A stretch of DNA of 64,000 nucleotides from Paenarthrobacter aurescens TC1 (GCA_000014925.1 CP000474.1:806001-870000); one strand, 5' to 3'; positions 16,735 through 24,784 are shown, numbered from the stretch's first letter. The notes: generated by a model not told the origin, from the letters alone. Made by a program: numbers and translations.

Positions 16735-16795
16735 GTCTTGATGTCGGGTGGCAACCTCTCGATGGCCATGGCTTGCCGACCAGCCCGGGCAAAGC

Positions 16796-16839
16796 AAAAG
16801 GCCCCGCCTCCCTCATAAACAAAGGGAAGCAGGGCCTTT
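16796..16839 (-). terminator. Terminator of tRNA-Ser
   Basis: On the minus strand AAAGGCCCTGCTTCCCT pairs with AGGGAGGCGGGGCCTTTT around a short loop and ends in U-rich sequence. It lies 9 bp past the 3' end of tRNA-Ser. Confidence 0.8.
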
Positions 16840-16847
16840 CTCATTGG

Positions 16848-16934
16848 CGGTGACGGTGGGATTTGAACCCACGTTGGCTTTTACACCAAACAACATTTCG
16901 AGTGTTGCACCTTCGGCCGCTCGGACACGTCACC
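16848..16934 (-). tRNA. tRNA-Ser (CGA)
   Basis: An 87-nt gene. Acceptor arms GGTGACG/CGTCACC, anticodon stem CAACA/TGTTG with loop CTCGAAA, hence anticodon CGA. It has the long variable arm expected of a class II tRNA and T-loop GTTCAAATC. CCA is not encoded. It reads UCG codons, common in this GC-rich genome. The terminator lies immediately downstream. Confidence 0.95.
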
Positions 16935-17061
16935 AACTGAAATAGGGTACCGGAGTTGAGGCCGGTTCCCCAAAACGAGGCCCCATCGCCCCGCAGGAAG
17001 AACAAGCCCGAACACAGCCAACTTCCGTCCGCAGCGCCCCACCGATAGATTCGTAAGTACC

Positions 17062-18069
17062 ATGACGATTTCGCAGCACCACGAACAAGAACACGAAGCA
17101 CGGGCCTACTGGGTCACTGAGACCGGCGATGGCGAGCTGCGCCGTGAGGCCCTGCCCGCGAGGCGAGACGGGGAAGCCCTCGTCAGGACCCTGTTCTCGG
17201 GTGTCAGCCGCGGCACTGAGCGCGTGGTCCACGAAGGCCGCGTCCCGGAGCGTGTGGCCGACCTCATGCAGGCCCCGCACCAGGAGGGTGACTTCCCGGG
17301 CCCGGTGAAGTACGGCTACCTGAACGTCGGCATTGTGGAAGAAGGCCCGGACGAATGGCGAGGACAAACGGTCTTTAGCCTGCATCCGCATCAGGACTTC
17401 TACGTGATCCCCACGAGCCAACTCACCGCCATCCCGGAGGAAGTCCCTGCGAAACGCGCCGTGCTCACGGGCATCGTTGAGGTTGCCATCAATGCGCTCT
17501 GGGAAGCCGGACCCAGGCTGGGAGACCGTGTCGCCGTCGTCGGTGGCGGTTTGGTGGGTGGCGTTCTGGCGACGCTGCTGCGGAAGTATCCGCTGGGCCG
17601 CCTGCAACTGGTGGACGCGGACCCGGAGAAGCAAAATCTCGCGCAAAAGCTCGGCATCGAATTCGCCGAGCCCGAAGCCGCCAAGAACGACAACGACATC
17701 GTCTTCCACTGCTCCGCCTCCAATGAGGGCCTCAAATTGAGCCTCCAGCTGGCCGGCGACGACTCCGATGTCATCGAGCTCTCGTGGTTTGCGGACAAGG
17801 AAGTCACCCTGCCGCTCGGCGAGGATTTCCACGCCCGCAGGCTCAATATCCGCTCCAGCCAGGTGGGCGCCGTCGCCCTGCCCAGGAGGCACCGGCGGTC
17901 CAACGCCCAGCGCTTGGAGCAGGCGGCAACCGAACTAAGGGACCCGCTGTTCGACACCTTCATTACCAGCGAATGCCTGTTCCAGAACCTGCCCGCCACG
18001 CTCACAAAATTGTTCGAACGGCCCGGCGGTTTCTGCCACGTGGTCGCCTACCCCCACCCGGAGGATTAA
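17062..18069 (+). CDS. BchC-like MDR-family dehydrogenase lacking the catalytic zinc Cys
   Basis: A 335-residue medium-chain dehydrogenase/reductase. The N-terminal GroES-like half holds FSGVSRGTERVVHEG and FPGPVKYGYLNVGIVEEGP, the pattern of BchC-type zinc-binding dehydrogenases. Ser occupies the place of the usual first zinc-ligand Cys. The Rossmann half carries VAVVGGGLVGGVLATLL (~residue 155). HPHQDFYVIP is retained. It is first of three same-strand genes; the next starts 3 bp after its stop. The substrate is unknown. The neighbours suggest a step on a pterin-like or glycosylated small molecule. Confidence 0.85.
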   Translation: MTISQHHEQEHEARAYWVTETGDGELRREALPARRDGEALVRTLFSGVSRGTERVVHEGRVPERVADLMQAPHQEGDFPGPVKYGYLNVGIVEEGPDEWRGQTVFSLHPHQDFYVIPTSQLTAIPEEVPAKRAVLTGIVEVAINALWEAGPRLGDRVAVVGGGLVGGVLATLLRKYPLGRLQLVDADPEKQNLAQKLGIEFAEPEAAKNDNDIVFHCSASNEGLKLSLQLAGDDSDVIELSWFADKEVTLPLGEDFHARRLNIRSSQVGAVALPRRHRRSNAQRLEQAATELRDPLFDTFITSECLFQNLPATLTKLFERPGGFCHVVAYPHPED

Positions 18070-18072
18070 TAC

Positions 18073-18471
18073 ATGTTCAGCTTGACCGTCCGACGCCACT
18101 TCATGATCGCCCACAGCCTTCCCCGCGAAGCTTTCGGCCCGGCCCAGGGCCTGCACGGCGCCACGTTCGTAGCCGAGGTCACCTTCCGCCGGCCCAACGT
18201 CAACGACGACGCCATAGTCCTTGACATCGGTGCCGCCGGCGGCATCCTCGAGGAAGTGCTCGCCGACCTGAACTACAAGAACCTGGACGAACACCCCGCT
18301 TTCAAGGGCAAACTCTCCACCACCGAAGCGCTCGCGAAGCACATCGCCGACGCCATGGCGGCCCGAATCCAGGACACTGCGGACGGTCCGGCCCTGACCG
18401 GCATCGACGTGGTCCTCCGCGAAAACCCGGACGCCTGGGCAGGCTACTCGCTGGAGCTCCCGGTCAAGTAA
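18073..18471 (+). CDS. 6-pyruvoyltetrahydropterin-synthase-fold protein with lost active site
   Basis: A 132-residue T-fold protein of the PTPS/QueD family. The N-terminal FMIAHSL and LHGATF align with the zinc-binding HxL…HGH of QueD. Of the three zinc ligands H14 and H28 remain but the third is A30. The catalytic Cys is A24, and the catalytic Asp-His pair is N67-Y68. The pterin-anchoring Glu (VVLRENP, E117) and the TxE motif (STTEAL) remain. So the ligand pocket may persist without canonical catalysis. It sits between the BchC-like dehydrogenase and the GT4 gene. A binding or novel lyase role is inference. Confidence 0.88.
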   Translation: MFSLTVRRHFMIAHSLPREAFGPAQGLHGATFVAEVTFRRPNVNDDAIVLDIGAAGGILEEVLADLNYKNLDEHPAFKGKLSTTEALAKHIADAMAARIQDTADGPALTGIDVVLRENPDAWAGYSLELPVK

Positions 18472-18485
18472 ACCCGGTCAAGTAA
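18459..18485 (+). repeat. 14-bp tandem duplication at a gene junction
   Basis: CCCGGTCAAGTAA occurs at 18459-18471 and again at 18473-18485, one base apart. The first copy contains the PTPS-like stop codon and the second ends directly at the GTG of the glycosyltransferase. It looks like a short slippage duplication that separated two formerly tight genes. Confidence 0.8.
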
Positions 18486-19475
18486 GTGCACATCCGCTTC
18501 CTGGTCCCGGGGAACGTCCGGCACGGCTCCGGCGGCAACAAGTACAACGCCAAGCTCGCCGAGCACCTGTCCGCCTTGGGCGTCGAAGTTGAAACAGTAA
18601 CGGTCGACGGCGACTGGCCGGTTGGGAGCCCCGCAGACCGGCAGCGCTTCGCTGACATGCTCGACGGCGCCACAACAGTGATTGCCGACGGCTTGGTGGC
18701 GAGTGGGGCACCGGACGAGATCGCCGGTGCCGCAGGTAAAGGAACACGGGTCTGGATCCTGTCCCACATGGCGTTGGCGGACCATCCGGATCTTGAGGCC
18801 AAGGCGCTGGCTGCGGCGACCGGGATCATTTGCCCGAGCGCCCATGCCGCCGCGGAACTGCGAGCCAGGCACGGGCACCAGGACATTGTCGTGGCCACAC
18901 CCGGGGCTGTTGAAGCAGACCCTGCCAAGGGATCGCAACCGCAGCACATCGTGGCTGTCGCGGCGTTGTTGCCTAACAAGAGCCAACTCGAACTCGTGGA
19001 GGCCCTCAGCCACACGCAGGATCTCCCCTGGACCGCAGCCCTCATCGGCTCAAATGACGCTGACCCGAGGTACGCCGCGGAGGTGAGGGCCGCCGTCGAG
19101 CATCACGGGCTCCAAAACCGTATCAGCGTCACCGGTGAGCTGACCGGCGAGGCCCTCGAGGATCAGTGGCACAGGGCGGACCTCAGTGTCCTTATTTCAC
19201 GCTCCGAAAGCTATGGAATGGCGGTCTCGGAGTCGTTGGCTCATGGCATCCCCGTGCTTGTGCGGAAGGGAACGGGAGCAGTGGAAGCACTGGGTAAGAC
19301 AGGGGCGGGCACTGCCTTGGAACTCCCAGAAACCGGGAACCTCACCAACACCCTCCGTAGCTGGCTCACTGACCCCGCGCTCCAAGACCGTTGGCGGACC
19401 GCCGCCCTCAAAGCCCGGGACCATCTCCAAGGCTGGGGCACCACCGCGGCCATCGTTCTCAAAGCCCTCACGTAG
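18486..19475 (+). CDS. GT4-family glycosyltransferase
   Basis: A 329-residue GT-B enzyme. The N-terminal domain opens with IRFLVPGNVRHGSGGNKYN, a Gly-rich acceptor loop. The C-terminal domain has the EX7E nucleotide-sugar motif (ESYGMAVSESLAHGIPV). Start GTG at 18486, 14 bp after the preceding stop; the ribosome site is weak, consistent with coupled translation. It is last of the dehydrogenase/PTPS-like/GT cluster. The acceptor is unknown. Actinobacterial clusters linking these three families are known to me, but no product is established. Confidence 0.85.
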   Translation: MHIRFLVPGNVRHGSGGNKYNAKLAEHLSALGVEVETVTVDGDWPVGSPADRQRFADMLDGATTVIADGLVASGAPDEIAGAAGKGTRVWILSHMALADHPDLEAKALAAATGIICPSAHAAAELRARHGHQDIVVATPGAVEADPAKGSQPQHIVAVAALLPNKSQLELVEALSHTQDLPWTAALIGSNDADPRYAAEVRAAVEHHGLQNRISVTGELTGEALEDQWHRADLSVLISRSESYGMAVSESLAHGIPVLVRKGTGAVEALGKTGAGTALELPETGNLTNTLRSWLTDPALQDRWRTAALKARDHLQGWGTTAAIVLKALT

Positions 19476-19502
19476 CAGCGGGGGAGGGTGCAGAATGGGG
19501 CC

Positions 19503-20747
19503 ATGACTAGCACAGTCCAGACCGCAACTAGCACGGTCCAGACCCTCCCGGCCACGGAAACCCTCACGCCTGAGCGCCTGAGGGCGTGGGCCTGGCAACG
19601 GCAGGGACTTGACGGCTCGCTGAACGGCAAGACTTCCGAAGAAGTCCTGGACCACGCTGGCTGGGCCCGCTCGGTAGGAGGCGCCAACCCCTACCTCACA
19701 TTGTTCGCCAGGGCGGGAGTCAGCCGCGAGCAAGCAGACCGGGACGTCAAAGCGCTGAAAATCCACGAACTCCCCACAGCCCGAGGATGCACCTACGTCC
19801 TGGGCCAGGCCGACTACGCTTGGGCCCTGCAGATCGGCCGCGACGCCGCCATAGCCCCCTTCAAAGTACTGGCAAGGCTGGGCGTCGAACGCGGTGAGAT
19901 TACCCTCCTCGAGGACGAGGTGGAGCACGCCCTCAGAGAAACCAGCAGTCCCATGGACCCCAAACAACTCCGGGATGTGCTGGGCGACTCGGTCCGCAGC
20001 CTGGGCGAGGAAGGCAAGAAAAAGGGCGCCTCCACCACGCTGCCCACCGCCTTGGGACTCCTGCAGGCAGACGGCCGCATCCGCCGCGTCCCCGTCAACG
20101 GCCGCCTCGACCAGCAGCGCTACGCCTACACCAAATGGGGCCTTCCGCCCGGCAAACTGGACGACGACGGCGCCCGCTGCCTTTTGCTCGAACGGTACCT
20201 GCGCTGGACCGGGGGAGCGACCTTCAAACAGAGTCAGTGGTTCACTGCGTTCACCGTGGCTCAAAGCAAAAAGGCGCTCGCCGCCATTGGCGCAGTGGAA
20301 GTGCCCACAGCGTGCGGTGAGATCCTGTGGATGCTGCCCGCCGACGTCGAACGCTTAGCTGACTTTGAAGAGCCCGGCGACGAGCAAATCCAGCTGCTGG
20401 CAGGCACCGACTCACTGGTCCTCCTCAGGCGGAACTCGGCAGACATGTTTGCGGACGAGGACAGGGGCAAGAGCGTCCTGGGCTCCACGCTCGCGCTGCA
20501 GGCCGACCTCCCGGACCATCCCATCCTGGACCGTGGGAGGATCATCGGGCTCTGGCAGTACGATCCCGGCAAGGAAAGGATCGCGGCGTGGACCTTCGAT
20601 CAGCCGACAGAGGCGGTCCGCGAAAGAATCACGCAAGTAGAAGCATGGATTCGGGACGAACTCGGCGATTTCAGGTCGTTCAGTTTAGATACCCCGGCAT
20701 CACGCCAAATCCGGATCGACGCGCTGGATGAGGCCGCCGGACGCTGA
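19503..20747 (+). CDS. AlkZ-like winged-helix DNA glycosylase family protein (HTH_42)
   Basis: A 414-residue protein. The sequence follows the AlkZ/HTH_42 pattern: RLRAWAWQRQGLDG at the N-terminus, repeated winged-helix units (e.g. LHE/LPTARGCTYVL, DDGARCLLLERYLRWTGGATFKQ) and a C-terminal strand-rich region (ILDRGRIIGLWQYDP). AlkZ and YcaQ members unhook interstrand crosslinks; others are uncharacterised, so the substrate is open. The ATG at 19503 is preferred: the -10-like CAGAAT lies 6 bases before it, suggesting a leaderless mRNA. It converges on the VOC gene. Confidence 0.85.
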   Translation: MTSTVQTATSTVQTLPATETLTPERLRAWAWQRQGLDGSLNGKTSEEVLDHAGWARSVGGANPYLTLFARAGVSREQADRDVKALKIHELPTARGCTYVLGQADYAWALQIGRDAAIAPFKVLARLGVERGEITLLEDEVEHALRETSSPMDPKQLRDVLGDSVRSLGEEGKKKGASTTLPTALGLLQADGRIRRVPVNGRLDQQRYAYTKWGLPPGKLDDDGARCLLLERYLRWTGGATFKQSQWFTAFTVAQSKKALAAIGAVEVPTACGEILWMLPADVERLADFEEPGDEQIQLLAGTDSLVLLRRNSADMFADEDRGKSVLGSTLALQADLPDHPILDRGRIIGLWQYDPGKERIAAWTFDQPTEAVRERITQVEAWIRDELGDFRSFSLDTPASRQIRIDALDEAAGR

Positions 20748-20765
20748 CGCCTTCAACGAACCAGC

Positions 20766-21146
20766 TCAGCCCGAGCCATACGGCCTGGTGATCGCCTCAA
20801 GGAAGTGCCCGTCAGGGTCGCAGAAGTACATCCCACGGCCGCCGTCGTTGTGGTTGATCTGTTGTTCGCGGGAACGGGCAGGATCGGCCCAATAGGGGAT
20901 GTGTTCCGCGGTGATCCTCAGGAAGATCTGATCGAACTCCTCCTCGCTGACCAGGAAGGCGTAGTGCTGCGGGGCGATCTCCCCGGAGGCCTCAAGGAAG
21001 TCCAGCGCTACGCCGTTCTCCAACGCCACGGTCACGAAGGACCACATGGGCTGCGGCTTCGGAAGCCCCAAGATGCGGGCCAGGAACTCCGCCGAACGGT
21101 GCTTGTCCTTGGCGTAGACGATGGTGTGGTTGAAAGAGACAGACAT
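20766..21146 (-). CDS. VOC-superfamily (glyoxalase-like) protein
   Basis: A 126-residue single VOC domain with paired beta-alpha-beta-beta-beta units: FNHTIVYAKDKHRSAEFLARILGL at the N-terminus and GRGMYFCDPDGHFLEAITRPYG at the C-terminus. The motif His and Glu residues at H7 and E117 could bind a metal. GGGAG lies before the ATG at 21146; the open frame upstream of it is non-coding. The stop is 18 bp from the converging AlkZ-like gene. The family includes lyases, dioxygenases and antibiotic-binding proteins, so the substrate is unassigned. Confidence 0.85.
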   Translation of the reverse strand: MSVSFNHTIVYAKDKHRSAEFLARILGLPKPQPMWSFVTVALENGVALDFLEASGEIAPQHYAFLVSEEEFDQIFLRITAEHIPYWADPARSREQQINHNDGGRGMYFCDPDGHFLEAITRPYGSG

Positions 21147-21168
21147 GTTGTGCTCCCACTTGGAAAGA

Positions 21169-21702
21169 TCAGACGGGGCGGTGCTCCACGGCCGGTACCC
21201 GGTGTGTAGCGAAGAAGTCCCTGAGCAAGGCAGCGCACTCGTCCTCGCGAACGCCCGCGTACACCTCCACCCAGTGATTGAGCCGGCGCTCGCGGAGGAT
21301 ATCGAAGACAGACCCCACGGCACCGGCTTTCTCATCCCACGCGCCAAACACGACGCGGGGAATACGGGCAAGGACAATAGCCCCGGCACACATGGCGCAG
21401 GGCTCAAGGGTGACCACCAAGGTGCAATCCTCAAGCCGCCAACCGTCGCCAGAGGCGCCCGAATCGTGAGCGAGCTGACGCAGCGCAGCGGCAGCTTCGC
21501 GGATGGCGACGATCTCCGCGTGAGCCGTCGGGTCCCCGTGAGCTTCCCGTTCGTTGCGTCCGGAACCCAGCACACCGCCGTCGGGCCCCAACACCACGGC
21601 GCCAATCGGCACGTCGTCCGTTTTCAACGCCAACCGGGCTTCGTCCAGGGCAAGGCCCATCCAGGCCAGGTGATCTGCGTGATACGGCTCGGTGGCGCTC
21701 AT
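21169..21702 (-). CDS. tadA: tRNA-specific adenosine deaminase TadA
   Basis: A 177-residue cytidine/adenosine deaminase. The zinc motifs are HAE (GDPTAHAEIVA, catalytic Glu) and PCxxC (LEPCAMCAGAIV). TadA converts A34 to inosine in tRNA-Arg(ACG) and is essential in most bacteria. Its substrate tRNA gene is itself in this window at 62946-63019. It is divergent from upp with only 22 bp between the two ATGs, so the two promoters must overlap coding sequence. Confidence 0.95.
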   Translation of the reverse strand: MSATEPYHADHLAWMGLALDEARLALKTDDVPIGAVVLGPDGGVLGSGRNEREAHGDPTAHAEIVAIREAAAALRQLAHDSGASGDGWRLEDCTLVVTLEPCAMCAGAIVLARIPRVVFGAWDEKAGAVGSVFDILRERRLNHWVEVYAGVREDECAALLRDFFATHRVPAVEHRPV

Positions 21703-21712
21703 GTCTCAATGA

Positions 21713-21718
21713 TAGTTT
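21713..21718 (+). promoter_or_regulatory. -10 element of leaderless upp
   Basis: TAGTTT is followed by TGGGGG and the upp ATG at 21725. With only 22 bp between tadA and upp, transcription of upp probably starts at its ATG. Confidence 0.4.
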
Positions 21719-21724
21719 TGGGGG

Positions 21725-22360
21725 ATGCGCACACTCGTCGTGGACCACCCGCTGGTCGCTCACAAGCTCACCGTTCTGCGGGATAAGAACACTCCTTCAC
21801 CGGTCTTCCGGCAACTCACTGAAGAACTCGTCACCCTCCTGGCCTACGAAGCCACCCGCGAGGTCAAGACGCAGCCAGTCGAGATCGAAACACCTGTCAC
21901 CAAAACCGTGGGCACGGCGTTCACTAAACCCACTCCGCTTGTGGTCCCCATTCTGCGCGCAGGCCTTGGCATGCTCGAGGGCATGACCAAGCTGGTCCCC
22001 ACTGCTGAGGTCGGCTTCCTGGGCATGGCCCGCGACGAAGAAACCCTGGACATTATCACCTACGCCGAGCGCCTCCCCGAGGACCTCACCGGCCGTCAGA
22101 TCTTCGTCCTCGACCCCATGCTCGCAACTGGTGGCACCTTGCGCGAGGCCATCAAGTTCCTGTTCAAGCGCGGTGCCTCGGACGTGACCTGCATTTGCCT
22201 GCTGGCCGCTCCGGAGGGATTGTCCAAGCTGGAAGAAGAGCTCTCCGACGCCAACGTGAAGATCGTTCTGGCTTCCATTGACGAGAAGCTCAACGAAAAG
22301 TCGTACATCGTGCCCGGCCTGGGCGACGCCGGCGACCGCCTGTACGGCGTGGCGGGTTAA
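21725..22360 (+). CDS. upp: Uracil phosphoribosyltransferase
   Basis: A 211-residue PRTase that makes UMP from uracil and PRPP in pyrimidine salvage. The motifs are canonical: [32 protein letters not shown] (PRPP-binding loop) and the C-terminal [15 protein letters not shown] uracil-binding hood. Length is normal for the family. The 22-bp gap to tadA and the -10-like TAGTTT suggest a leaderless transcript. Confidence 0.97.
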   Translation: MRTLVVDHPLVAHKLTVLRDKNTPSPVFRQLTEELVTLLAYEATREVKTQPVEIETPVTKTVGTAFTKPTPLVVPILRAGLGMLEGMTKLVPTAEVGFLGMARDEETLDIITYAERLPEDLTGRQIFVLDPMLATGGTLREAIKFLFKRGASDVTCICLLAAPEGLSKLEEELSDANVKIVLASIDEKLNEKSYIVPGLGDAGDRLYGVAG

Positions 22361-22636
22361 GGCATTCACGGTCCCCTTTCTTATTCTCGAGCTGTGGTGC
22401 GCTTATCGCAACTGCGGTAGGCTCACATGCCGCCTTGCTCCGAAGGTTGCTTGCTTGCCGCTTCACGCGGTGCAGTGACGCGATGTGCCGGCAGTACTCG
22501 TCGTCATTCGGATTCCTTGACTCGTGTCTGCTCATAACGGACTAAGTCTTCCCCGTTGTGGTTCCCGTCACGATTCGTGCCCTGGCTCACTTCAATAGTG
22601 GGCGGACCCTCCGCTCCGCGTTGTGATGGGAGACGA
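22361..22636. other. Intergenic region, no gene seen
   Basis: 276 bp of lower coding character after upp. TTGACT at 22516-22521 is a -35 candidate with a weak -10 (GACTAA) 17 bp later, suiting the secreted-protein gene downstream. No terminator hairpin with a U run is evident after upp. Confidence 0.35.
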
Positions 22637-23086
22637 ATGAGATTGAAACAATTCGCTGCGCTCGCTTGTGCTTCGGCCATCGCCATTTCCCTTGTGGTGC
22701 CAGCGGCTGCGCAAGCCAGAGAGCATGATGAATCCGTTAAGGAAACTGCTGAGACGGCGGCCGCCGTCATACAGGAGGCGGTGGTCTCCGCGGGCCAAGA
22801 CTCGGCTGCTGCCGTGCAACCCGACATAGAGTCGTCCGATTCGGTAACAACCAATGTCAAGGAATCGACCGTAGAAGTTTCAAAGGATGGGGGCGATGCC
22901 ACTGCATTGCTGGACGGAGGCTCGGACGGATTACAACTCTCATTGGAACTGCCGACGAGCGGTCAGGCTGATGATGCGGAGGTGGCCGGGGATGGTACAA
23001 CTGTCTTTGCGGACCCAACCAGACAGACTGATGTTGGAATTCAAACGCTTGAAGATGGCGCCGTTGCCGAGACATGCCGTGCGTAA
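22637..23086 (+). CDS. Secreted acidic protein, unknown
   Basis: A 149-residue protein with a clear signal peptide (MRLKQFAALACASAIAISLV… cleaved near AQA at ~26). The mature part is acidic, low in aromatics and rich in Ala, Thr, Ser, Asp and Glu, with no recognised domain. GGGAGA precedes the ATG at 22637. The last 32 bp overlap the start of the next gene in another frame, so the pair is coupled. Unusually for a secreted protein it is highly acidic; a ligand- or cation-binding role would be guesswork. Confidence 0.7.
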   Translation: MRLKQFAALACASAIAISLVVPAAAQAREHDESVKETAETAAAVIQEAVVSAGQDSAAAVQPDIESSDSVTTNVKESTVEVSKDGGDATALLDGGSDGLQLSLELPTSGQADDAEVAGDGTTVFADPTRQTDVGIQTLEDGAVAETCRA

Positions 23087-23534
23087 GTGGGTCCTGCTGG
23101 GAGCTGCCTTGATTCCGTGGGCACTCGGATCCTTCGCCGTTTATGTTACGTCCGCGCAGTATTCCGGTCTCGGCATCTTCGAGTCTTACGGGGCCTTTGA
23201 GGGCGGTTCCAACCTAGGCAACATCTTGTGGTTCCTCGTGTGGACAGGGGTCTCTGCTGCGGTTTGTTGGTTTCTGGTACGAAAGCCGGGCGCCATCGGA
23301 GTGATCCAACCCGTGTCTGGCGCACTGTATTGTTACGGCACCCCGGCCGCCCTGTTGGTTTTTCCAGACGCAGCCATGGGATTCGCCATTTCGCACGTCC
23401 GCGCGTTCACTGACGACACTGCCTTGCATTCGCCCTTGGTCGAGTTTCTTGTTATCAGCGGCGTGGGGGCCCTGGCTTGCGCTTCCCTCATGTCCCTCGT
23501 ATTCAGGAAAGAGAGACCGCAGAGGACGGCTTAG
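23055..23534 (+). CDS. Four-helix membrane protein, unknown
   Basis: A 159-residue protein with four predicted membrane helices (WVLLGAALIPWALGSFAVYV, LGNILWFLVWTGVSAAVCWF, VSGALYCYGTPAALLVF, LVEFLVISGVGALACASLMSLVF) and a basic tail. The ATG at 23055 lies in the 3' end of the secreted-protein gene; GTG at 23079 is an alternative start. The two probably act together at the cell surface. I do not recognise the family. Confidence 0.65.
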   Translation: MAPLPRHAVRKWVLLGAALIPWALGSFAVYVTSAQYSGLGIFESYGAFEGGSNLGNILWFLVWTGVSAAVCWFLVRKPGAIGVIQPVSGALYCYGTPAALLVFPDAAMGFAISHVRAFTDDTALHSPLVEFLVISGVGALACASLMSLVFRKERPQRTA

Positions 23535-23578
23535 GCTATCGAAATCAAACACCCCTACCGGTTTTCGACGCCCCCCGC

Positions 23579-23584
23579 TAGCCT
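23579..23584 (+). promoter_or_regulatory. -10 element of leaderless VOC gene
   Basis: TAGCCT lies 7 bases before the ATG at 23592, with no ribosome site between. This is the leaderless signature seen at several genes here. Confidence 0.5.
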
Positions 23585-23591
23585 GTGGCGC

Positions 23592-23969
23592 ATGGACTGG
23601 AAACTTGAACTGGTGTTTGTCCCTGTGTCCGACGTCGATCGCGCGAAGGACTTCTACGTCAACAAGGTTGGTTTCAACGCCGATTTCGATGAACGTCCCA
23701 TGGACGGCATCCGCTTCGTGCAGCTGACACCGCCGGGGTCGGCGTGTTCCATCGCCATCGGGGAGGGCCTCAGCGACGCTCCTCCAGGCACAGCGCCAAG
23801 CCTTCAAGTGGTGGTGGCGGACATCAACAAGGCGCACGAGCAACTCAAAGCCAACGGCGTGGATGTCAGCGACATCGACGTCCAGGACTGGGGTCACTTC
23901 GTCTACTTCGCTGACCCCGACGGCAACAAGTGGGCGATCCAGTACATCCCGCAGCGGCCAAACGGCTAG
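23592..23969 (+). CDS. VOC-superfamily (glyoxalase-like) protein
   Basis: A 125-residue VOC domain. The first half-repeat is LVFVPVSDVDRAKDFYVNKVGF and the second is FVYFADPDGNKWAIQYIPQ. The sequence resembles stress- or antibiotic-related VOC proteins with degenerate metal positions, so catalysis cannot be assumed. It is a single gene with its own leaderless promoter, 57 bp after the membrane-protein gene. Confidence 0.85.
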   Translation: MDWKLELVFVPVSDVDRAKDFYVNKVGFNADFDERPMDGIRFVQLTPPGSACSIAIGEGLSDAPPGTAPSLQVVVADINKAHEQLKANGVDVSDIDVQDWGHFVYFADPDGNKWAIQYIPQRPNG

Positions 23970-24028
23970 GCAGTCTTCGGCCAGTCACACTTCGGCGCTG
24001 TACCCCGGACGTGCGGCAGGATGGAACC

Positions 24029-24733
24029 ATGACCCAACCTGCCGAGCCCGCCCTCCCCACCGGGCCACCCACACTGACCGTCCGCGCCGTCCTTTTCGAC
24101 ATGGACGGCACACTGGTGGATTCAACGGCGATCGTTGAGCAAGTGTGGCTGGAGTTCGCCGAGCGATACGGCTTGGATTTCGACGAGATCCTCCGCACCT
24201 CGCACGGCGTCCAGGCCGGCGATACCGTTCGCCGGTATGCGCCCGCCGGCGCTGACTTTGAAGCCCTGACCGCCGAGTTGGGTGAGATGGAACGCTCCCG
24301 GACGGACGGGGTCATAGCGCTTCCCGGGGCAGAAGCCCTGCTGGCGGGGCTGCCGGATGACGCCATCGCGTTGGTCACGTCCGCGGATCGCATTCTGGCC
24401 GGTATCCGTATGCAGGCGGCCGGGCTCACCATGCCATCAACAACAGTCACTGCCGAGTCGGTCACCCGCGGTAAACCGCATCCTGAGGGGTACCTGAAGG
24501 CGGCGGCGCTGCTGGGAGCCGACCCGGCCGACGTCGTGGTCTTTGAAGACGCACCTGCCGGTATCGCCGCGGCGCGTGCTGCGGGGATGCGGACCGTTGT
24601 GGTGGGCAAGGCCGCTGCCAGGCACAATGCGGAGCTGGAGCCGGGCATGTGGCGGATCCCGGACTACTCGGCGGTGACGGTCACAGCAGCGAAGGACGAC
24701 GACGGCGGTCACCTCCTGACGCTGACGCTGTAG
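24029..24733 (+). CDS. HAD-family phosphatase (beta-phosphoglucomutase/YniC-like)
   Basis: A 234-residue HAD hydrolase. Motif I is FDMDGTLVDS (catalytic Asp pair), motif II is LVTSADR, motif III Lys is in RGKPHPEGY, and motif IV is VVFEDAPAGIAAA. An alpha-helical cap lies between motifs I and II, as in subfamily IA sugar-phosphate phosphatases. The ATG at 24029 has CAGGAT 6 bases before it, again leaderless-like. The exact substrate, probably a sugar phosphate, is not determined by sequence. Confidence 0.9.
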   Translation: MTQPAEPALPTGPPTLTVRAVLFDMDGTLVDSTAIVEQVWLEFAERYGLDFDEILRTSHGVQAGDTVRRYAPAGADFEALTAELGEMERSRTDGVIALPGAEALLAGLPDDAIALVTSADRILAGIRMQAAGLTMPSTTVTAESVTRGKPHPEGYLKAAALLGADPADVVVFEDAPAGIAAARAAGMRTVVVGKAAARHNAELEPGMWRIPDYSAVTVTAAKDDDGGHLLTLTL

Positions 24734-24772
24734 CTGTTCCTGAGCGGGCTGTTCCAAGCAGGAAACCCGGCG

Positions 24773-24778
24773 TAGGCT
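24773..24778 (+). promoter_or_regulatory. -10 element of leaderless decarboxylase gene
   Basis: TAGGCT is separated from the ATG at 24785 by 6 bases. Confidence 0.5.
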
Positions 24779-24784
24779 GTGCGC

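Noticed and set aside
16735..17061. Phage attachment site at tRNA-Ser
   Set aside because: No direct repeat of the tRNA end or integrase was found nearby.
20766..21605. Single 279-codon protein covering VOC and part of tadA
   Set aside because: The upstream half is antisense-frame noise over tadA; a good ribosome site and VOC start exist at 21146.
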